DNA of 12,159 nucleotides. It comes from an uncultured Fretibacterium sp. Its GTDB lineage: Bacteria > Synergistota > Synergistia > Synergistales > Aminobacteriaceae. Under the pieces are notes generated by a model. The model had not been told where the DNA came from and ran no database searches. It saw only the letters and a program-made list of their open reading frames with translations. The position numbers were made by a program, and so were the translations under genes. Of the stretch, positions 6,305-12,159 are shown in pieces. The stretch lies in NCBI RefSeq assembly GCF_963548695.1, contig NZ_CAUUWA010000069.1, positions 1 to 12,159 of the forward strand, in the 5' to 3' direction. The number at the start of each line of letters is the position of its first letter. The stretch's first letter is position 1.

Positions 6305-7372
6305 ATGAAGATTTTTGTTATCAACCCCGGGTCCACCAGTACGAAGGTCGCGCTTTTCGAGGGGACGCAGTGCCTTTGGACGGAGACCCAGCGTTACGAT
6401 GCCGCCGAGCTGGAGCCGTTCGCCTCGGTGACGGATCAGGAGGGCTTTCGCTACGACCGCATCGCACAGATCCTTAAGGACAAGGGCGTGGAGCCCTCCT
6501 CCTTTGCCGCGGTCGTAGGGCGCGGGGGGCTTTTGAAGCCGATCCCCGGCGGGACTTACAAGGTCGGGGCCCGGATGCTCGAGGACCTGAAAAGCATGGC
6601 CTATGGCTCCCACGCCAGCAATTTGGGAGCCGCCCTGGCCGTGCGCTTTGCCGCGGCGGCGGGCGACGTGCCAGCCTTTATCGTAGACCCCGTCGTGGTG
6701 GACGAGCTGGCCGACGAGGCCAGAGTCTCCGGGCTTCCCGAGATCCCCAGGATCTCCATATTCCATGCGTTGAACCAGAAGGCCGTGGCGCGGCGTGCGG
6801 CGGCGGAGCTCGGCAAGCCCGTCTCGGAGTGTCGCCTGGTGGTGGCGCACATGGGCGGCGGCATCTCCGTGGGGGCGCACTGTGGTGGGCGCGTGATCGA
6901 CGTCAACAACGGCCTGAATGGCGAGGGACCGATGTCCCCGGAGCGCTCGGGCAGCCTGCCGGTGGGGGGACTGGTGTCCTTCTGTTTCAGCGGCAAGCAC
7001 ACCCTTGCGGAGGTCCAGAAGATGACCTGTGGCCGCGGCGGCCTTGTGGCCCACCTGGGGACGAACGACCTGCGCGAGGTGGAAAAACGCGTCGCGGCGG
7101 GCGACGATAAGGCGCGGCTCGTGTTCGATGCGCTGTGCCTCCAGATAGCCAAGGAGATCGGCGGCAGTGCCACTGTGCTCAAGGGGCAGGTCGATGCCGT
7201 CGTCCTGACGGGTGGCCTGGCCTACAGCGACCGGCTCTGCGAGGCGGTGACCGCGCGCGTTAGTTTCATCGCGCGCGTCCTGCGCTACCCCGGGGAGGAC
7301 GAGATGCAGGCGCTGGCCGATGGGGCGCTGCGCGTTCTGGAGAATCGGGAGCCCGCGCTGGATTACAAGTAG
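6305..7372 (+). CDS. buk: Butyrate kinase 2 (canonical form)
   Basis: A 355-aa butyrate kinase, last gene of the operon, converting acyl-phosphate plus ADP to acid plus ATP. Motifs in order: VINPGSTSTK (5-14), VVGRGGLLKPIPGGTY (70-85), SHASNLGAALA (102-112), AFIVDPVVVDE (124-134), FHALNQKAVARRAA (153-166), VVAHMGGGISVGAH (179-192), GRVIDVNNGLNGEGPMSPER (195-214), LTGGLAY (301-307) and YPGEDEM (329-335). The GEGP-SPERSG block is intact here and altered in the upstream paralog. By eye the two kinases share about half of their positions, so the duplication is not recent. ATG 6305 is supported by AGAGGAGAGG ending about 7 nt upstream and by the family N-terminus. The gene is followed 31 nt later by a palindromic terminator. 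The paralogs may differ in chain length, branching or direction (inference). Confidence 0.94.
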   Translation: MKIFVINPGSTSTKVALFEGTQCLWTETQRYDAAELEPFASVTDQEGFRYDRIAQILKDKGVEPSSFAAVVGRGGLLKPIPGGTYKVGARMLEDLKSMAYGSHASNLGAALAVRFAAAAGDVPAFIVDPVVVDELADEARVSGLPEIPRISIFHALNQKAVARRAAAELGKPVSECRLVVAHMGGGISVGAHCGGRVIDVNNGLNGEGPMSPERSGSLPVGGLVSFCFSGKHTLAEVQKMTCGRGGLVAHLGTNDLREVEKRVAAGDDKARLVFDALCLQIAKEIGGSATVLKGQVDAVVLTGGLAYSDRLCEAVTARVSFIARVLRYPGEDEMQALADGALRVLENREPALDYK

Positions 7373-7403
7373 CCGCGGCGGTCTTGAATCGACCGGTAAA
7401 GAA

Positions 7404-7441
7404 CGGGACGGAGTTCGTACGAACTCCGTCCCGCGCGTTTT
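7404..7441 (+). terminator. Palindromic rho-independent terminator, possibly bidirectional
   Basis: Positions 7404-7433 form a perfect 30-nt palindrome: CGGGACGGAGTTCGT followed by its exact reverse complement. The transcript would fold into a stem of about 13 bp closed by a GUAC loop. On the plus strand it is followed by CGCGTTTTC (T-run 7438-7441), ending the aminotransferase-buk-ptb-buk operon. On the minus strand the stem is followed by TTCTTTAC, so it could also terminate the convergent 90-aa gene. The T-runs are short, but stem strength and location between convergent genes make the call likely. Confidence 0.85.
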
Positions 7442-7447
7442 CAGGGA

Positions 7448-7489
7448 GATTTAATTTCTACGGAAATTTTATGGATTTTGATTCTACGG
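7448..7489. repeat. Imperfect direct repeat between convergent operons
   Basis: GATTTAATTTCTACGG (7448-7463) and GATTTTGATTCTACGG (7474-7489) match at 13 of 16 positions with a 26-bp period. The second copy overlaps the stop codon of the minus-strand 90-aa gene (7484-7486). The segment is A+T-rich within a G+C-rich area. Confidence 0.7.
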
Positions 7490-7756
7490 GGAGATGCGCT
7501 CCCGCTCCTGCTGCATCGTCGCGAAGAGCCTCACGATATAGGTGTTGGACCATCCTCTTCCCGTAAGCATCATCTCCGTGAGCATTGCCGAGAGCACGAG
7601 GAGGAGACATCCGATGCAGGCCAACAGGACAATGGCGATCTGTTTTCTGATGTTGGGCTTTGTATAGGATTCGTGAATCTCGACATCCTTGGGCTCTTGA
7701 ACGCGGAACCCCTTTTTGCGGAGCTTTTCCCGCTCCCACTTCTCCCAAAGGCTCAT
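7484..7756 (-). CDS. Small single-pass membrane protein, unknown function
   Basis: This 90-aa protein is not a family I recognise. It starts MSLWEKWEREKLRKKGFRVQ, a strongly charged, probably cytosolic amphipathic segment. One membrane helix follows at about residues 39-60 (QIAIVLLACIGCLLLVLSAM), then a short tail with WSNTYIVRLFATMQQERERI. The positive residues ahead of the helix (KPNIRKQ) predict a cytoplasmic N-terminus. It lies 42 nt downstream of the Synergist-CTERM gene on the same strand, so the two are probably co-transcribed, and the product could help in export, anchoring or processing of that protein (inference only). ATG 7756 is preceded by AAAGGATGG on the minus strand, a modest SD. 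It belongs to the minus strand because the neighbouring signal-peptide gene does and because the overlapping plus-strand frame shows no recognisable protein. Confidence 0.7.
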   Translation of the reverse strand: MSLWEKWEREKLRKKGFRVQEPKDVEIHESYTKPNIRKQIAIVLLACIGCLLLVLSAMLTEMMLTGRGWSNTYIVRLFATMQQERERISP

Positions 7757-7798
7757 GGCGTCACCATCCTTTCTGCGGTTTTGGTCCTCCGCTCTCCC

Positions 7799-9997
7799 TT
7801 ACTGTCCACGGCGGCGTCCATAAAGGAACAGCGCGGCTCCGACCAGGGATATGATGGGAAATCCCCAGGCACTGCATCCACCGCCGCCCTCTTCCTTTCC
7901 CTTGCCCGGCCGTTTGTCCCCCGACTCGGGATAGCCCGGCTGGGGGTTCGCACCCGCCGCTGCGACGTAGAAGCTCAGGTTCCATTTCCCATCCGCAGCG
8001 CCATCACCCAGGAGGACGTAGGGAACCCCGTCGTCCTTCACGATCTCGCAGTAGGCGGTGTATTGAGCCTTGGGGCTCTTGGCATCCGCCATCAGAAGGA
8101 TCAGGTCCAGGTAGAGGCAGTCGTCATGGATGAAGGCGCGCACGCACTCCTTCAGGTCCGCCCCGCGGTTCCCAATGGCGGAAAAGAGGTTCATGTCGCG
8201 TTCGTTGGTCTGCGTGGATCGTACCCACACCGTGCCGAATCGGGCGAAGCGTTCCAGAAGCTGAGCTTCCGTGGCCTGCTCCAGATCCTCCCAATGCCCG
8301 ACGAGCAGCTGCTCCTGCCGGGGGATGCAGAGGCGGATCTGCACGGGCAGCACGGCGATCTGAGCGGGGACATCCCGGGATACGATGTCTCCGGAGGCAT
8401 CCCGGGAGACGATCTCCCGGTCCATCGAGACCAGGCCCGCGGGGACGAGCGAGGCGATCTCGAAGGAGTTCAGGGCTTCGGCCTTGATGTACTTGTCCGA
8501 CACCCCGCCGAAGCCGTATCCTCCCCTCGGCATGGCGGGGGGTTTGCCCATCAGCAGGGTGAGTTCGCGCTCGGTGTTCGTCTCGTTTTTGACGACATCC
8601 GCGAAGGTCATGTCGAAGGCCGTCGCCCTCCAGCGGTATCGGTTCCCCGTAAAGGACGAATAGACCCGGCCCAGCCGCGTCATGCCGCCGATCCGGCGGT
8701 AGAAGAGGCGCAGGTCGTACTTCTTCCCCTCGTTGGAGAACGGATAGAGGCGGAAGGACTCGCTGGAACCGTAGGTCGTGTCGATCCTGTTCTCGTAGAC
8801 GGTGACCAGCCCCGGAGCGACCTGGCTCTGCTCGTCCAGCAGGAAATATGCGGGAAGGCTGCCGTAGATGTCGGGCGTGAGATCGTAACGCCAGTGAAGG
8901 GGCTTCAGGTCCCTGGGGCTCCGCCCGCCGATCAGGTCGTCCGAGGCGGGGACGTCCAGGGTGTCGTACCTCTGGACGCGGTAGCGGGTGCCGGTACGGT
9001 TCGTGATGCGGGAGAGCAGCGTGTAGGTGGGCATCCGTCCCCCGTAGGGGGTCATGATGAAGAGGGTCCCGAGATTGCGCGTCATATTGTCGGACACGCC
9101 CCAACGGAACTTCGTGCGGGTGATCACATCTCCGATCACGTCGCCGCTGACGTAGCCCCCGCTGATGTCCCCGCTGGTCTCCCGGATGGTCATGTCGAAG
9201 TAGAGCTCGTTGCCGGGATCGGAGGCGGGGCCGTCGTGGACGTTGGCGACGACCAGAGGGATCTTGATCGACTCTCGGTAGCCCGTATAGCCCAGGTCGA
9301 GGCTCACGGACTGGCGGAAGGTCGCGTGCCCCGTGACGCTGCCGTAGTTGTCCGTCTCGGCGGCAAGGAAACGAAACGTCTGTTCCATGGAGTCCCGGGG
9401 CGCGACGCGCTGAGGGCTCTTGGGCGTCGCCTGCACGTTGTAGTTCGGGAGGTCGTTGATCAGGATATCCTCCATGACGTCGCGCGAGACGACGTCGTTG
9501 GATTCGGGGGTGGGCCACGGGAAATGGTGCCCCCGGTCGTTGGCGAGACGGATCTTCAGGTCTCCGCGGCCCTCCGGGATTACCAGAAAGAGGGATTCGA
9601 GGGGATCCATGTAGGGATCGTAGAGGGACGACACAGGATAGGGCTGCGGTTCGTCGATGTAGACGTGGTTGTACTCGTACAGGAGGTCCGCCGAGGTCAC
9701 GATCGGAACCTCAGGCGCCTCTCCGCCCCGGGTGCGCAGGTAACGGATGTGGGTGGCGTCGTCGCGATTGTAGTAACTCCAGAACCAATTTTCGATGCTC
9801 GTGGCGAACCACTGGGCCCCCGCGATCGTGTGCCCGTCCCTGGAGCCGCTGACATCCCGGAGCTGGTAGTGGTAGTTCGACGGATAGGGGTGCATGGGGT
9901 CGTCGACGACCGCCCCGTGCGCCACGGCCCCCCACAGGGCCGGCAAGGCGAAGGACAGGACAAACAATCCGGACAGCAGGCGCGTTGTTTTTCTCAT
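7799..9997 (-). CDS. Exported Synergist-CTERM protein of unknown function
   Basis: A 732-aa secreted protein, body unrecognised. Residues 1-29 form a classical signal peptide: MRKTT, hydrophobic LLSGLFVLSFALPALWGAVA, cleavage likely near AHGA. The C-terminus has a Pro/Gly/Lys-rich linker (684-703), GGGGCSAWG (704-712), a hydrophobic stretch (713-726) and RRR (728-730). This is the Synergist-CTERM layout of recognition motif, membrane segment and basic tail, which implies processing and attachment to the envelope by a dedicated sorting protease. The 650-residue body is rich in Tyr, Arg and Asp and suggests beta structure. Cys occurs only at 557, 618, 627, 650 and 708. Repeat patches encode VVSRDV (169-174), SGDISGGYVSGDVIGDVI (275-292) and IVSRDASGDIVSRDV (529-543). 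ATG 9997 is chosen over the longer upstream frame because the signal peptide starts there and GGAGG (minus strand, 10010-10014) precedes it. The next gene encodes a small membrane protein. Confidence 0.85.
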   Translation of the reverse strand: MRKTTRLLSGLFVLSFALPALWGAVAHGAVVDDPMHPYPSNYHYQLRDVSGSRDGHTIAGAQWFATSIENWFWSYYNRDDATHIRYLRTRGGEAPEVPIVTSADLLYEYNHVYIDEPQPYPVSSLYDPYMDPLESLFLVIPEGRGDLKIRLANDRGHHFPWPTPESNDVVSRDVMEDILINDLPNYNVQATPKSPQRVAPRDSMEQTFRFLAAETDNYGSVTGHATFRQSVSLDLGYTGYRESIKIPLVVANVHDGPASDPGNELYFDMTIRETSGDISGGYVSGDVIGDVITRTKFRWGVSDNMTRNLGTLFIMTPYGGRMPTYTLLSRITNRTGTRYRVQRYDTLDVPASDDLIGGRSPRDLKPLHWRYDLTPDIYGSLPAYFLLDEQSQVAPGLVTVYENRIDTTYGSSESFRLYPFSNEGKKYDLRLFYRRIGGMTRLGRVYSSFTGNRYRWRATAFDMTFADVVKNETNTERELTLLMGKPPAMPRGGYGFGGVSDKYIKAEALNSFEIASLVPAGLVSMDREIVSRDASGDIVSRDVPAQIAVLPVQIRLCIPRQEQLLVGHWEDLEQATEAQLLERFARFGTVWVRSTQTNERDMNLFSAIGNRGADLKECVRAFIHDDCLYLDLILLMADAKSPKAQYTAYCEIVKDDGVPYVLLGDGAADGKWNLSFYVAAAGANPQPGYPESGDKRPGKGKEEGGGGCSAWGFPIISLVGAALFLYGRRRGQ

Positions 9998-10011
9998 GAG
10001 CGGGATAAACC

Positions 10012-10037
10012 TCCAGACTTGGACTTCCAGACTTGGA
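10012..10037. repeat. 12-bp direct repeat upstream of the Synergist-CTERM gene
   Basis: TCCAGACTTGGA occurs at 10012-10023 and 10026-10037 (14-bp period), followed by a degenerate third copy TCAGGCTCGA at 10041-10050. On the minus strand the first copy overlaps the likely Shine-Dalgarno GGAGG (10010-10014), so copy number could affect translation of the exported protein. Confidence 0.85.
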
Positions 10038-10158
10038 TTTTCAGGCTCGACGCCTTTGAACTTTCTTCCCAAACACCGGACGCGTGGGGAAATGCCCCTC
10101 TTTGCAAAAGCTCTCGTACCCCTCGATAACCCAAAATTACAAAAGAGACTCCTTTACT

Positions 10159-10164
10159 ATTATA
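10159..10164 (-). promoter_or_regulatory. Candidate -10 box for the Synergist-CTERM gene
   Basis: The minus strand reads TATAAT at 10164-10159, a perfect -10 hexamer in a locally A+T-rich patch. No good -35 lies 16-18 bp upstream (the best is TAGGCC at 18 bp), so the promoter is weak, activator-dependent or spurious. It would give a leader of about 155 nt before ATG 9997. Confidence 0.3.
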
Positions 10165-10329
10165 CGTCATTATGGCTGTCCCGGCCTATCGCCGAAGTCG
10201 TAAAGTCCTTCTACCGACCCTGCCCGTTCGCAATTCGGGCTCGACGCTCTCCATGCCCTCCATAGGGTTCCGGGCCCTTCCTTCGCAGCGGACAGCTGAA
10301 AAATCCGTAGTTTCACTCTCTGACTTGTA

Positions 10330-10358
10330 TTGACATTTAAAGCATCCCTTGCTAATCT
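10330..10358 (+). promoter_or_regulatory. Sigma-70-like promoter of hrcA-grpE
   Basis: A perfect TTGACA (10330-10335) is followed, after 17 bp, by TAATCT (10353-10358). TG at 10350-10351, one base before the hexamer, makes an extended -10 (TGCTAATCT). Predicted transcription start is near 10365, just upstream of the CIRCE element, so bound HrcA would block initiation or early elongation. Confidence 0.65.
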
Positions 10359-10377
10359 TGAGCGCGTGTTAGGGATG

Positions 10378-10404
10378 TTGTCACTCGCCTTTCAGGAGTG
10401 CTAA
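10378..10404 (+). promoter_or_regulatory. CIRCE operator (HrcA-binding inverted repeat)
   Basis: The left arm TTGTCACTC (10378-10386), a 9-nt spacer and the right arm GAGTGCTAA (10396-10404) match the CIRCE consensus TTAGCACTC-N9-GAGTGCTAA. The right arm is perfect and the left arm differs at two positions. The site lies 51 nt before hrcA and just downstream of the predicted start of transcription. CIRCE is the known binding site for HrcA, so autorepression of the hrcA-grpE operon and derepression on heat shock are expected. Confidence 0.92.
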
Positions 10405-10431
10405 TTGATAGTGGGTTCTAATCGATAATGG
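10401..10431 (+). repeat. Imperfect direct repeat in the hrcA leader
   Basis: CTAATTGATAGTGG (10401-10414) and CTAATCGATAATGG (10418-10431) match at 12 of 14 positions with a 17-bp period. The first copy begins inside the right arm of CIRCE. The repeat lies in the 5' leader between operator and ribosome-binding site. Confidence 0.75.
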
Positions 10432-10440
10432 TGGTTGTGC

Positions 10441-10448
10441 GGAGGTGA
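10441..10448 (+). promoter_or_regulatory. Strong Shine-Dalgarno fixing the GTG start of hrcA
   Basis: GGAGGTGA (10441-10448) is almost fully complementary to the 16S rRNA 3' end and lies 6 nt before GTG 10455. This supports the non-ATG start; no other in-frame start fits the HrcA N-terminus as well. Confidence 0.85.
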
Positions 10449-10454
10449 GGAGCG

Positions 10455-11468
10455 GTGACGGAGCGGCAGCTGGGAATCATCCTCGCGGTGGTCTATGAGT
10501 ACATCAAGACGGGGGAGCCTGCGGGGTCCCGGACCATCACGAAGAAGTACATCCGCGGGCTGAGCCCCGCCACGGTACGTAACGAGATGGCGGATCTCGA
10601 GGAAATGGGGTATTTTTACCAGCCTCATACGTCCTCCGGCCGGCTGCCGACGGCCAAGGCCTATCGGGTCTATGTGGATTCCGTCACGGCGCGGGCCCGG
10701 AGCCGCCCCAGCGAGGCCGAGACCTGGCATCGAGAACTGGCTGGGCGCCGCAGCGGGGTGGAGGGGCTCCTGACCTACGTCACGCACCTTCTGGCCCGCC
10801 TCACCAAGTGCGTCGCGGTCGCGGCGGTCCCGGGGCTCGACGACGCGGAGATCTGGCATATCGACCTCGTGCCGCTGGGCGGGCCCCACATTCTGGCCCT
10901 GATCGTCCTGAAGGGCGGGCTGGTGCACCATTCGCAGTTCGACCTCCCCAGCGAGGTCGAGCCTGGACTCCTCGAGGAGCTGAGCCGGCGCATCAACACC
11001 GTCGCGTCGGGCCGGTCCTGGAGCGACGTGCGAGACGTGCTGTTCCAGTACGTGCAGGGCGGCCTCGAGGACGCCGAGACGGCCTGCCGGTCGGCCATCA
11101 GGGAGCTCGACGAGTTTCTGACCGTGCAGAACTATCGTTTTTTCAGCAGCGGGGCCAAGCACATCCTGAATTTGCCGCACTTCCAGACCCTGTCGCGGCT
11201 TCAGGCGGTCCTCTCCCTGCTGGAGCAGGAGAAGCCCCTGGCCGACATGATCGAGAAGTGTCGGAAGAGTGAGGCGTTGAACGTCTCGATCGGAGAGGAG
11301 AACGAGACGGAGGGCATGCAGGAGAGTTCCATGATCCTCATCCCCGCCCGACTTCGGCAGCAAAAGGCGGTTTTGGGCCTGATCGGCCCCCTGCGGATGG
11401 ATTACGAACGCTCCATCTCCGTTCTGGAGTCCCTGGCGAGCGCTCTGGACGAGGAAGCGGAGGAATAG
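10455..11468 (+). CDS. hrcA: Heat-inducible transcription repressor HrcA
   Basis: A 337-aa repressor that binds CIRCE and switches off chaperone genes when GroEL is not titrated by unfolded protein. The N-terminal winged-helix domain reads VYEYIKTGEPAGSRTITKKY (13-32), then LSPATVRNEMADLEEMGYFY (36-55) as recognition helix and wing, and HTSSGRLPTAKAYRVYVD (58-75), the most conserved HrcA segment. The GAF-like middle domain and C-terminal dimerisation region follow, with NVSIGEEN and the late LIGPLRMDYERSISVLESLA matching typical HrcA ends. Length is standard (about 340). Start GTG 10455 is set by the strong SD. A CIRCE element 51 nt upstream makes autoregulation near certain. grpE begins 89 nt after the stop, the common hrcA-grpE-dnaK-dnaJ order, though dnaK and dnaJ lie beyond the window. 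Confidence 0.96.
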   Translation: MTERQLGIILAVVYEYIKTGEPAGSRTITKKYIRGLSPATVRNEMADLEEMGYFYQPHTSSGRLPTAKAYRVYVDSVTARARSRPSEAETWHRELAGRRSGVEGLLTYVTHLLARLTKCVAVAAVPGLDDAEIWHIDLVPLGGPHILALIVLKGGLVHHSQFDLPSEVEPGLLEELSRRINTVASGRSWSDVRDVLFQYVQGGLEDAETACRSAIRELDEFLTVQNYRFFSSGAKHILNLPHFQTLSRLQAVLSLLEQEKPLADMIEKCRKSEALNVSIGEENETEGMQESSMILIPARLRQQKAVLGLIGPLRMDYERSISVLESLASALDEEAEE

Positions 11469-11557
11469 GCGGGTTCGATTACGGGCCCGGCGGGGAGGGG
11501 GGACGGTGGAACCACCCCTCGCATAGCCGAAGGCCCTGTTTGGGAGATGATGACGTG

Positions 11558-12159
11558 ATGGACGACCGTATTCGGGAGGAGCTTGAACCCGGCAGCGGTG
11601 AAGGGGATTTTGAGGTGTATCCGGAGGCGGGGGAGCGTGTGAAGGAGTACGTCCTGGAGGATGGGGTCCTGAGGGAGGATGGGGAGGCCGCCCCGAAGAC
11701 GGTTCCTCCTCCCTCCGAGGAGGGAGCGCTGGAGGAGCGCGTCGCAGAGCTCGAGGGAGAGCTGGCGGCGGCGCGGGCGGACTTCTACAATTATCGCCAG
11801 CGCATGGCGAAGGAGCGGCAGCAGATACGAAGGCTGGTCACCGACGATACGATCTCGGCCCTCCTGCCCGTCCTGGACAACCTGGACCGGGCGCTGGCCG
11901 TCCCGGAGGACGGAAGCGCGAAGGACGTCCTGGTGGGGGTGGGGATGGTTCGGCGTCAGTTCCTCTCGACGCTTGAGGAGCTGGGGGTCCGGATCATCCC
12001 GACCGAGGGAGCCTCCTTCGACCCTGCGCTGCACGATGCGGTGGAGACGGTCCCCGTGGAGAACCCCGAGCAGGATGGCCGGATACTGGAGGAATTGACC
12101 CGAGGCTACCGGACGGACGAGAGGGTGCTGCGGGCATCCCGGGTCACGGTGGGCAAGGC
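11558..12159 (+). CDS. grpE: GrpE, nucleotide exchange factor of DnaK (3' end beyond window)
   Basis: 200 codons are visible and the frame runs off the right edge, probably only a few residues short of complete. GrpE releases ADP from DnaK and acts as a thermosensor. An acidic, probably disordered N-terminus (1-55) is followed by a coiled-coil helix from EEGALEERVAELEGELAAA through FYNYRQRMAKERQQIRRL (about 54-93), then the four-helix-bundle segment LLPVLDNLDRALAV (102-115). The C-terminal beta domain shows FDPALHDAVETVPVEN (154-169) and GYRTDERVLRASRVTVGK (183-200), the GrpE signature. ATG 11558 is chosen because the two ATGs just upstream (11547, 11550) are in another frame that stops at once; GGGAG at 11542-11546 is an acceptable SD. 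The gene is likely co-transcribed with hrcA under CIRCE control. Confidence 0.95.
   Translation, partial: MDDRIREELEPGSGEGDFEVYPEAGERVKEYVLEDGVLREDGEAAPKTVPPPSEEGALEERVAELEGELAAARADFYNYRQRMAKERQQIRRLVTDDTISALLPVLDNLDRALAVPEDGSAKDVLVGVGMVRRQFLSTLEELGVRIIPTEGASFDPALHDAVETVPVENPEQDGRILEELTRGYRTDERVLRASRVTVGK

Larger units (their letters stand above)
9998..10454. other. 457-bp divergent intergenic region
   Basis: This spacer separates the minus-strand Synergist-CTERM gene from plus-strand hrcA. It contains direct repeats near 10012-10037, an A+T-rich patch at 10130-10175 with a minus-strand TATAAT, a small inverted repeat GCCCG/CGGGC (10222-10226 with 10236-10240), the hrcA promoter, CIRCE and a leader repeat. 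I see no tRNA, CRISPR or convincing gene in it; the short frames across it lack protein character. Confidence 0.8.

Noticed and set aside
7478..10129. An 883-codon open frame on the plus strand, the longest in the window
   Set aside because: It is antisense to the minus-strand gene that has a signal peptide and a Synergist-CTERM tail. Its translation is Val/Gly/Asp/Arg/His-rich with no recognisable domain, as expected from a G+C-rich shadow frame.
10222..10240. GCCCG/CGGGC inverted repeat in the spacer before hrcA as a small RNA or terminator
   Set aside because: The stem is 5 bp with a 9-nt loop and no T-run follows. No promoter is positioned to make a transcript ending here.
11495..11520. 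Inverted repeat GAGGGG/CCCCTC between hrcA and grpE as a terminator
   Set aside because: The stem is only 6 bp with a 14-nt loop and no T-run follows. The two genes are normally co-transcribed.

Overview
The window most likely comes from a member of the Synergistota (Synergistetes), a group of anaerobic amino-acid fermenters. The best evidence is the large minus-strand protein at 7799-9997. It has an N-terminal signal peptide and ends in GGGGCSAWG, a hydrophobic stretch and RRR, which is the layout of the Synergist-CTERM sorting signal. A butyrate-kinase/phosphotransbutyrylase cluster and a CIRCE-hrcA-grpE heat-shock locus fit this assignment. Genus and species cannot be told from the sequence alone.

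Region 1 (1-2997, plus strand, visibly lower G+C than the rest) is the end of a surface-polysaccharide cluster. It holds the C-terminal part of an FkbM-type methyltransferase whose upstream frame is interrupted, a GtrB/DPM1-like polyprenyl-phosphate glycosyltransferase, and a multi-pass GtrC/DUF6056-like membrane protein with a Sel1-repeat tail. The last two genes are 6 nt apart and plausibly work as a pair: one charges undecaprenyl phosphate with a sugar, the other transfers the sugar outside the membrane.

Region 2 (about 2998-7441, plus strand, G+C-rich) is a fermentation operon. It contains a class IV PLP aminotransferase, butyrate kinase 1, phosphate butyryltransferase and butyrate kinase 2, and closes with a perfect 30-nt palindromic terminator. 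I infer that branched-chain or other amino acids are deaminated, converted to acyl-CoA by enzymes outside the window, and then converted through acyl-phosphate to short-chain acids plus ATP. The two kinases are divergent paralogs.

Region 3 (7484-9997, minus strand) convergently faces region 2. It contains the 732-aa Synergist-CTERM exported protein of unknown function and, 42 nt downstream, a 90-aa single-pass membrane protein.

Region 4 (9998-12159) is a 457-bp divergent spacer followed by hrcA and the start of grpE on the plus strand. The spacer carries a sigma-70-like promoter and a CIRCE operator in front of hrcA. The grpE gene runs off the right edge.

A recurring oddity is short, degenerate tandem duplication (period about 12-27 bp). 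It occurs in most of the larger spacers (3200-3223, 5187-5269, 7448-7489, 10012-10037, 10401-10431) and also inside the Synergist-CTERM gene, where it encodes repeated SGD, GDVI and VSRDV peptides.
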